The notes below the pieces were generated by a model. That model was not told the origin of the DNA. It did no database searches and saw only the letters and a list, made by a program, of their open reading frames with translations. 64,000 nt of DNA from Gemmatimonadota bacterium (GTDB lineage Bacteria > Gemmatimonadota > Gemmatimonadetes > Gemmatimonadales > Gemmatimonadaceae), in contig JAJTGR010000007.1 in NCBI GenBank assembly GCA_021299375.1, positions 1-64,000 of the forward strand, read 5' to 3'. A program made the position numbers and the translations under genes. Of this stretch, positions 26,928-34,414 are shown one piece after another; position 1 is the stretch's first letter; every line of letters begins with the position of its first letter.

Positions 26928-28316
26928 ATGTATTTCTTGAGCGGAAAGGCGATGCCACGCCGCCAGTTCCTGCAGGGGATGAGTGCCACCATCGCGCTGC
27001 CCTATCTCGATGCGATGATCCCGACGGGTCGTCGCGCTTTCGGTGATGCGAAACAGGCGCCGCGCCTGGTGGCCATCGAGATGGTGCACGGCGCCGCCGG
27101 CTGCAACGAGTGGGGCGCCAAGCAGCACCTCTGGTCGCCAGCTGCGGCGGGCCGCCAGTTCGACCTCTCGCCCACGGCGCTCCAGTCGCTGGACTCCTAC
27201 CGCGACTACCTGACCATCATCAGCAACACGGACGTGCGCGAGGCCGAGCCGACGTCGCCCAACGAAATTGGCGGCGACCATTTCCGCTCGAGCGCGACGT
27301 TCCTCACGCAGGCGCACGCCAAGCAGACGGAAGGCTCCGACGTGCGCGTCGGCACGTCGCTCGACCAGCTCTACGCCAGGCGCTTCGGGCAGGACACGCC
27401 CATCCCGTCCATGCAGCTGTGCATCGAGAACGTGGACCAGGCGGGTGGCTGTGCGTACGGTTACGCGTGCGTGTACACCGACTCGATCAGCTGGGCGTCG
27501 CCCACGGAGCCGCTGCCGGTCATCCGTGACCCGCGCGTGGCGTTCGAGAAGCTGTTCGGGGTGGGCGGCACGAGCGCCGAGCGGGCGGAGCGGCGTCGCA
27601 CGCGTCGCAGCATCCTCGACTTCGTGTCCGGTGAGATGTCGTCGCTCAAGGCGGCGCTCGGCCCCGAAGACAAGGTGCGCCTCGATCGGTACATGGAGGA
27701 CATCCGAGAGGTCGAGCGTCGCATCCAGCGCGTGGAAGCCCGCAACCTGAGCGGTGAAGTGCGCGAACTGCCCGAAGCGCCCGCCGGTGTGCCCGATTCG
27801 TTCGCCGAGCATGTGAAGCTGATGTTCGATATTCAGGCGCTGGCCTTTGCCGCCGACATCACCCGGGTGTTCTCGTTCAAGATGGGGCGCGACGGCTCGA
27901 GCCGCACCTACCCGGAGAGCGGCACCGACAAGCCGTTCCATCCGGCCTCGCACCACGGCGGTACCGAGCGTGGCGTGAAGGACTTCAACCTGATCAACAA
28001 GTACCACGTGTCGATGCTGCCGTACTTCCTGGACAAGCTCAAGAGCATTCAGGAGGGCGAGAGCAACATGCTCGACAAGACGATGATCATCTACGGGTCG
28101 CCGATGGGTGACTCGAACCTGCACAACCATCGCCGCTGCCCGCTCATCGTGCTCGGCAAGGCGGAGCATCGCCTCTCCGGCAACCTGCACATCAAGGCGC
28201 CGGACGGCACGCCGATGGCGAACGCCATGCTGAGCATGATGCACACGCTGGGCCTCGAGGAGATGCGCGCGTTCGGCGACAGCAACGGTGTGCTGAACCT
28301 GAACGCCCATGCCTGA
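26928..28316 (+). CDS. DUF1552 protein with Tat-like N-terminus
   Basis: A 462-residue protein. MYFLSGKAMPRRQFLQGMSATIALPYLDAM is a twin-arginine-like export signal. The body matches DUF1552: LVAIEMVHGAAGCNEWG, TIISNTDVREAEP, GGDHFRSSATFLTQAHAK, TSLDQLYA, FSFKMGRDGSSRTYP, HHGG and ESNMLDKTMIIYGSPMGDSN. DUF1552 proteins are nearly always encoded next to DUF1592 proteins, as here, and have an alkaline-phosphatase/sulfatase-like fold relation. The substrate is unknown. Its stop overlaps the ankyrin gene start by eight bases. Confidence 0.88.
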   Translation: MYFLSGKAMPRRQFLQGMSATIALPYLDAMIPTGRRAFGDAKQAPRLVAIEMVHGAAGCNEWGAKQHLWSPAAAGRQFDLSPTALQSLDSYRDYLTIISNTDVREAEPTSPNEIGGDHFRSSATFLTQAHAKQTEGSDVRVGTSLDQLYARRFGQDTPIPSMQLCIENVDQAGGCAYGYACVYTDSISWASPTEPLPVIRDPRVAFEKLFGVGGTSAERAERRRTRRSILDFVSGEMSSLKAALGPEDKVRLDRYMEDIREVERRIQRVEARNLSGEVRELPEAPAGVPDSFAEHVKLMFDIQALAFAADITRVFSFKMGRDGSSRTYPESGTDKPFHPASHHGGTERGVKDFNLINKYHVSMLPYFLDKLKSIQEGESNMLDKTMIIYGSPMGDSNLHNHRRCPLIVLGKAEHRLSGNLHIKAPDGTPMANAMLSMMHTLGLEEMRAFGDSNGVLNLNAHA

Positions 28317-30207
28317 CCGCGAGGTGTTCGTCCGCGGGGCGCCGACGCGTCGCCCCGCACGCCGGCTGGTGGGCGTGCTGGCCGTGGGCGCGACGCTGCT
28401 GCTGGGTGCCGCGCGCGACAATCCCACCGAGGCGCCCGTCGCCGACGCGGTGATGCGCGGCGACACTGCCAAGGTGCGCCAGCTCATCCGGCAGGGGCTC
28501 GACGTGAACGCCTCGCAGGCCGATGGCATGTCGGCGCTGCACTGGGCCGCGCAGCGCGGCGATGCGGTGTCGGCGCAGATGCTGGTCTACGCGGGGGCTC
28601 GGGTGGATGCGGTCACCCGCAATGGGAACTACACCCCGCTGCACCTCGCCGCGCGTGAAGGGCGGGGCGCCGTGGTGCAGGTGCTGCTGGCCAACGGTGC
28701 CGATCCCCTCGCTGCGACCTCCACCGGTGGCGCCACCGCCTTGCACTTCGCAGCGGGTCACGGGGATTCGCTGAGTGTGCAGGCGTTGCTCGACAAGGGC
28801 ACGCCGGTGGACATGCGCGAGACCGCGTGGGGGCAGACGCCCCTCATGTGGGCGGCGGCGTACGGGCGGGTGACCGCGATGGCGGTGCTCATCCGGAAGG
28901 GAGCCGGGCTCGAGGCGGCGTCGCGCATCGACGACATCCCGAAGCAGGAGCGGGAGATTCGGACCCTGTTGACGGCCCGCAGCCGCCGCGTGGCAGCGCT
29001 CAAGGCCGCCGAGTCACCGCTAGCGCCGACGACGGTGACGCCGAACATCACGCCCTCACCCGCGCCTGCTGCGGCGCCTGCTGCCGCTCCTGCTGCTGGA
29101 CGATCGGCGCCAGCCCCTGCCGCTGCAGCGGCGGGCACCGCGACGGTTGCCCGAGCCGCCGGCGATTCGGCGCGCCCCGCCACCGGCTTCCAGCAGCGTG
29201 GCCCGTCGTACGGCGAGCTGATCGGCAACAAGGGCGGGCTCACGCCGCTCCTGTTCGCGATTCGCGAGGGGCAGGCGGAGGTCGTCGATCGTCTGCTCGA
29301 GGCTGGTGCCAAGGTGAATCACGTGAGTGAGGGCGATCACACCAGCCCGTTGCTCATGGCGACCATCAACGGCCGCTTCGACATGGCGAAGATGCTGCTT
29401 GGCAGGGGCGCCGATGTGAAGCTGGCCAGTGATGCCGGGGCCACACCGCTGTATGCGGTGGTCAATACGCAGTGGGCGCCCAAGTCGCTCTATCCGCAGC
29501 CCACCGCGCAGCTGCAGCAGCAGACCACGCACCTCGAGCTGATGGAGATGATGCTCAAGGCGGGGGCCGATCCGAACGTGCGCCTCAAGAAGCATCTGTG
29601 GTTCATGTCGTACAACTTCGACCTGCTGGGCGTGAACACCGTGGGGGCCACGCCCTTCTGGCGGGCCGCCTACGGTCTCGACGTCCCGGCCATGAAGCTG
29701 CTGAAGCAGTACGGTGCCGACCCGTCCGTGCCGACCATCAAACCCATGGGGCGCCTGCCCGGTGATGACGCGCCCGAGGAGGGTGCTGCAGGTGGCGCCG
29801 ATCCCTCTGGCCTGCCGCCGGTGCCCGATGGGGGCCCGGGGGTGTATCCGATTCACGCGGCGTCCGGTGTGGGCTACGGCGAAGGCTATGCTGCCAACTC
29901 GCATCGCCACGCGCCGGATGCGTGGATGCCGGCGGTGAAGTACCTCGTCGAGGAGCTCAAGGCCGACGTGAACGCGCGCGACCACAATGGCTACAACCCG
30001 CTGCACCATGCGGCGGCGCGCGGCGACAACGAGCTCATCGAGTACCTCGTGTCGAAGGGCACCGACGTGAAGGCCCTCAGCCGGCGCGGGCAGACAACCG
30101 CGGATATGGCGAATGGGCCGGTGCAGCGCATCCCACCCTTCCTCGAGACGGTCGACCTGCTCGTGAAGCTCGGCTCGAAGAACAGCAACAAGTGCCGGTC
30201 GTGCTGA
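28309..30207 (+). CDS. Exported ankyrin-repeat protein with C-terminal CxxC
   Basis: A 632-residue protein with an N-terminal hydrophobic segment (about 20-37). Ankyrin repeats occur in two blocks: about 43-225 (DGMSALHWAAQRGDAVSAQMLV, NYTPLHLAAREGRGAVVQVLL, GATALHFAAGHGDSLSVQALL) and about 310-600 (GLTPLLFAIREGQAEVVDRLL, NGYNPLHHAAARGDNELIEYLV). An Ala/Pro-rich linker separates them. The chain ends in NKCRSC, a Cys-x-x-Cys tail that may bind metal or be redox-active. The 8-base overlap with the DUF1552 gene means coupled translation, and the three gene products probably form one functional unit. Confidence 0.88.
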   Translation: MPDREVFVRGAPTRRPARRLVGVLAVGATLLLGAARDNPTEAPVADAVMRGDTAKVRQLIRQGLDVNASQADGMSALHWAAQRGDAVSAQMLVYAGARVDAVTRNGNYTPLHLAAREGRGAVVQVLLANGADPLAATSTGGATALHFAAGHGDSLSVQALLDKGTPVDMRETAWGQTPLMWAAAYGRVTAMAVLIRKGAGLEAASRIDDIPKQEREIRTLLTARSRRVAALKAAESPLAPTTVTPNITPSPAPAAAPAAAPAAGRSAPAPAAAAAGTATVARAAGDSARPATGFQQRGPSYGELIGNKGGLTPLLFAIREGQAEVVDRLLEAGAKVNHVSEGDHTSPLLMATINGRFDMAKMLLGRGADVKLASDAGATPLYAVVNTQWAPKSLYPQPTAQLQQQTTHLELMEMMLKAGADPNVRLKKHLWFMSYNFDLLGVNTVGATPFWRAAYGLDVPAMKLLKQYGADPSVPTIKPMGRLPGDDAPEEGAAGGADPSGLPPVPDGGPGVYPIHAASGVGYGEGYAANSHRHAPDAWMPAVKYLVEELKADVNARDHNGYNPLHHAAARGDNELIEYLVSKGTDVKALSRRGQTTADMANGPVQRIPPFLETVDLLVKLGSKNSNKCRSC

Positions 30208-30236
30208 GCGTGTCTGGCGGCAGCGGGACCGAGTAA

Positions 30237-30368
30237 CCGATCACGCAGAGGCAAAGAGACGAGGAGGCCACGACATCGCACGTTGGGCGCCGTTTCCAAT
30301 CAAGAAATGGAACCGCGCCAAACCATCGATGTCGTTGCCTCCTCGTCTCCTTGCCTCTGCGTGATCGG
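30237..30368. repeat. Large near-perfect palindrome between convergent genes (IR3)
   Basis: A 42-base arm (30237-30278) and its inverted copy (30327-30368) match at 40 of 42 positions. Between them lies a further imperfect inverted pair around GTTTCCA and TGGAAC. The arm contains CACGCAGAGGCAAAGAGACG, like a motif seen in dispersed intergenic repeats of many environmental bacteria. It sits between the ankyrin stop and the convergent fmdB-like gene. Confidence 0.85.
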
Positions 30369-30390
30369 GAAACCGCCGTGTCGCCCTCGC

Positions 30391-30636
30391 TCAGTCGTCG
30401 TGACTCAGCTCGTACTGCCGCTGCGCGTGCACGCGCTCCTGTCCCTGCGCCTTGTCGCGCCGCTTGGCAGCGGCCATCGCCTGGCCGTGTGTGGACGACG
30501 TCTTGATGGCCGGCAAGGAGAGTTGCTTCTCGATCGCGGTGCTGCTGCACGCCGGGCAGGCGGGTTGCGCGCTCCCGCGCACCAGCGCCTCGAAGGCGTG
30601 CTGGCAGGACGTGCAGACGAAGTCGAACATGGGCAT
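30391..30636 (-). CDS. FmdB-family zinc-ribbon protein
   Basis: An 81-residue cytoplasmic protein. Two CxxC pairs (Cys8/Cys11 and Cys27/Cys30) with the opening MPMFDFVCTSCQHAFEALVRG are diagnostic of the FmdB/putative regulatory zinc-ribbon family. A basic helical tail follows. The ATG at 30636 has GGGGAG nine bases upstream; the earlier in-frame ATG is too close to it. It is divergent from the RidA gene (55 bases between starts). The function is unknown; family members are small nucleic-acid- or regulator-like proteins. Confidence 0.82.
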   Translation of the reverse strand: MPMFDFVCTSCQHAFEALVRGSAQPACPACSSTAIEKQLSLPAIKTSSTHGQAMAAAKRRDKAQGQERVHAQRQYELSHDD

Positions 30637-30691
30637 ATTGACCATCTCCCCTGAGTTGCCGAAGCCCCCAACCGCTCCTGGAGGACACACG

Positions 30692-31147
30692 ATGCTTCCG
30701 ACGCGACGCGCCACGAACGCGCTGCTTTCCCTCGCCATCTCAATGCTGGCGGCCGCCCCGCTGTCGGCGCAAGCGGCCGCGGCGCGCCAGCCCATCGTCG
30801 GCGAAGGGCAGCGCATCAGCCCCACCCTCACGCCCGGCATTCGCGTGGGCAACATGATCTTCGCCTCGGGGCAGCTGGGCACCAGCCCGAACGACACCAC
30901 GATTGCCGGTCAGACCACCCGGGCGCTGGAGAACACCGAAAAGGTGTTCAAGGCCGCCGGTACCACGCTGATCAACGCCGTGAAGTGCACGGTCTTCCTC
31001 ACCGATGTGAAGGATTTTCAGGGAATGAACCAGGCCTACACCAAGTTCTTCCCGTCCAACCCGCCGGCGCGTTCCACCGTGGTCGTCGCGGCGCTGGTGG
31101 TGCCCAACGCCAAGGTGGAGATCGAATGTCAGGGCGTCATTCCCTGA
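30692..31147 (+). CDS. Exported RidA/YjgF-family protein
   Basis: A 151-residue protein. The first 28 residues are a signal peptide (ending near LSAQ), unlike cytosolic RidA. The RidA fold is clear: RVGNMIFASGQLGTSPND, TTRALENTEKVFKAAGT, KCTVFLTDVKDFQGMNQAY, FPSNPPARSTVVVAALVVP and VEIECQGVIP. The Arg in PARST and the Glu in the last strand correspond to the imine-binding residues of active RidA. GGAGG seven bases upstream fixes the ATG at 30692. The secreted form's substrate is unknown. Confidence 0.88.
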   Translation: MLPTRRATNALLSLAISMLAAAPLSAQAAAARQPIVGEGQRISPTLTPGIRVGNMIFASGQLGTSPNDTTIAGQTTRALENTEKVFKAAGTTLINAVKCTVFLTDVKDFQGMNQAYTKFFPSNPPARSTVVVAALVVPNAKVEIECQGVIP

Positions 31148-31160
31148 CCAGACTTGCACG

Positions 31161-31200
31161 AAAAAACACGGGGGACGAGGCGTGATGCCCCGTCCCCCGT
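31161..31200 (-). terminator. Terminator of the NHL gene, probably bidirectional
   Basis: ACGGGGGACG (31168-31177) pairs perfectly with 31191-31200. On the minus strand the stem is followed by GTGTTTTTT (31166-31161), a proper T-tract. It sits between convergent stops at 31147 and 31222. Confidence 0.8.
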
Positions 31201-31221
31201 TGTCTATCCCACGACTCGACG

Positions 31222-32403
31222 TCAGCGGCCCGTCGGCCAGACCACACCCTGACTTCCGCGCGGCACCGCGGCGATGCCACGGTAGCGGAACTTCTGTACG
31301 CGTTTTCCCTCGTAGGTTTCGGTGGTGTAGATGTTGCCCTTCGAGTCGCTGGCAATGCTGTGGACGGCGAAGAACTGGCCGGGCTGGCGGCCGCCGTCAC
31401 CGAACCAGGTGAGCGTCTCGAGCGACTGGCGGTCCATTACGTAGACGCGCTCGTTCTTGCCGTCGGCCAGGTACAGGTACTTCTGGGCGGCGTCGCGCGA
31501 GAAGGCGATGTCCCACACCGAGCCGTCGCCGCGCGTGGCCGGGGCCACCCGTACTTCCTTCACGAACGTGCCGTTCTTCTGGAAGACCTGGATGCGGTCG
31601 TTGGGACGGTCGCACACGTACACCAGCCCGTCGTTCGTGGGCTCGGCGCAGTGCACCGGATTGCGGAACTGCTGGGCCAGCGGTGCCGACGGATCGTAGG
31701 GGGGCAGGCGGGCGTCGTCGGGCTTGTTGCCGTACGCGCCCCAGTAGCGCTTGAGCTTGCCGGTCTGCATGTCGATTACGGCCACGCGCTTGTTGCCGTA
31801 GCCGTCGGCCACGTAGGCCTCGCCGGCCTTGGCGTCGAAGGAGATCTTGGCCACGCGGCCGAAGTGCGTGCTGTCGTTACTGTTGGCGCCCTGCTTTGGG
31901 GTGCCGAACTGCGCCAGGAACTTGCCGTCGTGCGAGAACTTGAGGATGTGGGAGTCGTTACCGCCGTTGCCCCCGATCCAGACGTTGTCCTTGTCGTCCA
32001 CCGACACGCCGTGGTTGGACGAGGGCCACTCGTAGCCGGTACCCGGCCCCCCCCACGCCTTGACGAGGTTGCCGTCGGGGTCGAACTCGAGGATCGGCGG
32101 TGCCGACCGGCAGCACTCTCCCACCGGTGGCGTGGCGTCGGCACCGGCCTCGGTGCGCTGGTTGAGCGTCGAGTCGCCGCGATGGATGATGAAGACATGG
32201 TCCCGGCTGTCCACCCCGACACCGATGACGGAGCCGAGGATCCAGTGATTGGGGAGCGGCTTCGGCCAGAGCGGGTCGACCTCGAACTTCGGGGCCTGCA
32301 CCGTCTGGCGACTGTCGGCCTGCAACGACGCCTGGGCCGCCCCGAGGGCAGCCAGCGCCAGCACCAGCATCGACCAGCGGGTCGACGGACGAAACCTCGG
32401 CAT
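31222..32403 (-). CDS. Secreted NHL-repeat six-bladed propeller protein
   Basis: A 393-residue protein with a signal peptide (about 1-29). NHL-type blades repeat: VIGVGVDSRDHVFIIHRGDS, NHGVSVDDKDNVWIGGNG, RVAKISFDAKAGEAYVADGYGN, VHCAEPTNDGLVYVCDRPNDRIQVF, and AVHSIASDSKGNIYTTETYEGKRVQKF. The pattern resembles the peptidyl-alpha-hydroxyglycine amidating-lyase-like propellers, but enzymatic activity cannot be inferred. A second such protein is at 36683-37744, so the two bracket the HupE-cytochrome/PQQ genes. The ATG at 32403 was chosen because it directly precedes the signal. Confidence 0.82.
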   Translation of the reverse strand: MPRFRPSTRWSMLVLALAALGAAQASLQADSRQTVQAPKFEVDPLWPKPLPNHWILGSVIGVGVDSRDHVFIIHRGDSTLNQRTEAGADATPPVGECCRSAPPILEFDPDGNLVKAWGGPGTGYEWPSSNHGVSVDDKDNVWIGGNGGNDSHILKFSHDGKFLAQFGTPKQGANSNDSTHFGRVAKISFDAKAGEAYVADGYGNKRVAVIDMQTGKLKRYWGAYGNKPDDARLPPYDPSAPLAQQFRNPVHCAEPTNDGLVYVCDRPNDRIQVFQKNGTFVKEVRVAPATRGDGSVWDIAFSRDAAQKYLYLADGKNERVYVMDRQSLETLTWFGDGGRQPGQFFAVHSIASDSKGNIYTTETYEGKRVQKFRYRGIAAVPRGSQGVVWPTGR

Positions 32404-32515
32404 TGCACACTCCGGTCGGGCGGGAACCCGGGAGAGGAACCCGTGTGCAACCCGGGTCCCGGTGGTAAGTTCGAGCAACGGCGGCGATCGCAGGAGGGAG
32501 ACGGTACCGCCGGCC

Positions 32516-34342
32516 ATGGTCTGGACGCGCGCCATGAAGCTACCCGCCCGCTCTCCCCTGTCCAGAGAATCGTTGCGCCTTTTCCGCCTGCCGCGTGCGG
32601 TGCTCCTGCTGTTGGGGCTCGTGTCGCTTGCCCGCCTTGCCCGAGCGCATGAGGTGCCCCGACACGTCGGGGTGCGCGCCTACGTCGCGCCGGCGGCTGA
32701 TCGAGTGCGGCTGCTGGTGCAGATTCCCATGAATGCCGTGCGCGACGTGGACTTTCCACTCGTCGCCAACGACGCGCTCGACATGACGCGCGCCGCTCCG
32801 TATCTGCGCGATGCCGCGCGTCTGTGGGTGGCCGATGGGGTGACGCTGCGTGACGGCGCGCGCGACCTTGGTGCGGCGCAGGTGGTCGCGGTGCGCGCGG
32901 CGCTCCCGTCGGATCGCGCCTTCGAGCAGTACGCCAGTGCGCTGCGCGCCATGCAGGGGGGCGCGCCGCTCGGCCAGGTGGACATCCCGCACGGGCAGCT
33001 GTCGTTGGAAGTGCTGCTCGAGGTCCCGCTGGCCGCTCCGGTACGCGATCTCGTGATCGAACCACGCTGGGCGCACCTCGGGGTGCGTACCACCTCGGTT
33101 GTGCGCCTCGTGAACGGCGACGGCAGCGAGCGGGCTTACCGCTACGAGGGCGACCCGGGCGCGCTGCGCCTCGATCCTCGCTGGTGGCACGCCGCCGCGC
33201 GCTTTGTCCGCGAAGGTATGGGGCACATGCTGGGCGGCATCGATCATGTGCTGTTCGTGCTCTGTCTCGTGTTGCCATTCCGTCAGCGGCGGCCACTCAT
33301 CGGCATCGTGACAGCCTTCACCGTGGCGCACTCCATCACGCTCGTGGCGTCGGCGCTCGGCTACGCGCCTGGGGCGGTGTGGTTCGTGCCGCTGGTGGAG
33401 GTTCTGATCGCCGCATCCATCGTGTACATGGCACTCGAGAACATTCTTGGTCCGCGACTGGAACGCCGCTGGCTGGTGGCCTTCGTGTTCGGCCTCGTGC
33501 ACGGCTTCGGCTTTTCGGCGGCGCTCGGCGACACGCTGCAGTTCGCCGGGCGTCACCTGCTGGTATCGCTGGCGGCCTTCAACGTGGGCGTGGAACTCGC
33601 GCAGGTGGGCGTGCTGCTGCTGGCCGTGCCGTTGCTCGATCGCCTGTTCGCGCGGACGATCCCCGAGCGCGCCGGCATCGTGGTGGCGTCGGCGCTGGTG
33701 GCGCATGAAGCCTGGCATTGGATGACGGCGCGCGGGGCGGAGCTGCAGGCGCAGTCGTTCCGCTGGCCGGTGTTCGACGCGACGTTCGTGTCGGCGTTGC
33801 TGCAGGGGGCGATGGGTGTGCTGTGCCTCGTGGGCGTCGCATGGCTGCTGCAGGGGCTCATGGCGCGTCTCCAACGGGGCGGGGCGCGTCCCGAGGTGGG
33901 CTCGGTGAGCGTGCTGCTCGTGGCCGTCGGCGCGGCGCTCGTGGCTACCAGTGCGCCACTCGACGCGCAGGCGGCCCCGCGCACCACCATGGCGGGTGCC
34001 TATACCGCCGAGCAGGCCGTAAAAGGGCGTGAGGTGTTCAACGGCTCCTGCCTGGGCTGCCACACCACGGCGTCGCATATGGGGCCAGCCTTCCAGATCA
34101 AGTGGTTCGGCCGTCCGCTGTACGACTTGTTCGACTACGTGAGCCAGGCCATGCCGAAGTCCGCGCCCGGCAGTCTCACCGAAGACGAATACGTGTGGGT
34201 CACGGCGTACATCCTGCGCCTGAATGGGATGCCGCCAGGGAAGATCGCCCTCTCGCCGGAACCGGCGTGGCTCAAGGCCGTGCGCGTCGATTCCACCGTC
34301 CGCAACGGGACACGCGAGGGGCGCCCGTCTCGACCACGATGA
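32516..34342 (+). CDS. HupE/UreJ-type membrane protein fused to a cytochrome c domain
   Basis: A 608-residue fusion. After a signal (about 1-45) comes an extracytoplasmic domain (about 46-220), then about seven hydrophobic segments with HupE/UreJ_2 motifs: GHMLGGIDHVLFVLCL, FTVAHSITLVASALG, FGLVHGFGFSAALG and LAAFNVGVELAQVG. The last 100 residues form a cytochrome c: CLGCH (Cys512, Cys515, His516) with a likely axial Met in SQAMPKSAPG. HupE/UreJ proteins are putative nickel/metal transporters; a C-terminal cytochrome is unusual. The PQQ dehydrogenase begins 72 bases downstream, making the heme a plausible electron acceptor. The start is uncertain (32516 or 32534). Confidence 0.83.
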   Translation: MVWTRAMKLPARSPLSRESLRLFRLPRAVLLLLGLVSLARLARAHEVPRHVGVRAYVAPAADRVRLLVQIPMNAVRDVDFPLVANDALDMTRAAPYLRDAARLWVADGVTLRDGARDLGAAQVVAVRAALPSDRAFEQYASALRAMQGGAPLGQVDIPHGQLSLEVLLEVPLAAPVRDLVIEPRWAHLGVRTTSVVRLVNGDGSERAYRYEGDPGALRLDPRWWHAAARFVREGMGHMLGGIDHVLFVLCLVLPFRQRRPLIGIVTAFTVAHSITLVASALGYAPGAVWFVPLVEVLIAASIVYMALENILGPRLERRWLVAFVFGLVHGFGFSAALGDTLQFAGRHLLVSLAAFNVGVELAQVGVLLLAVPLLDRLFARTIPERAGIVVASALVAHEAWHWMTARGAELQAQSFRWPVFDATFVSALLQGAMGVLCLVGVAWLLQGLMARLQRGGARPEVGSVSVLLVAVGAALVATSAPLDAQAAPRTTMAGAYTAEQAVKGREVFNGSCLGCHTTASHMGPAFQIKWFGRPLYDLFDYVSQAMPKSAPGSLTEDEYVWVTAYILRLNGMPPGKIALSPEPAWLKAVRVDSTVRNGTREGRPSRPR

Positions 34343-34414
34343 AGTCCGTTGAGTGAAGTCCGCCGTCGTGTCGTTTCACCACGCAGCACCAACCAGAGCA
34401 GGAGCAGAGTTCCC

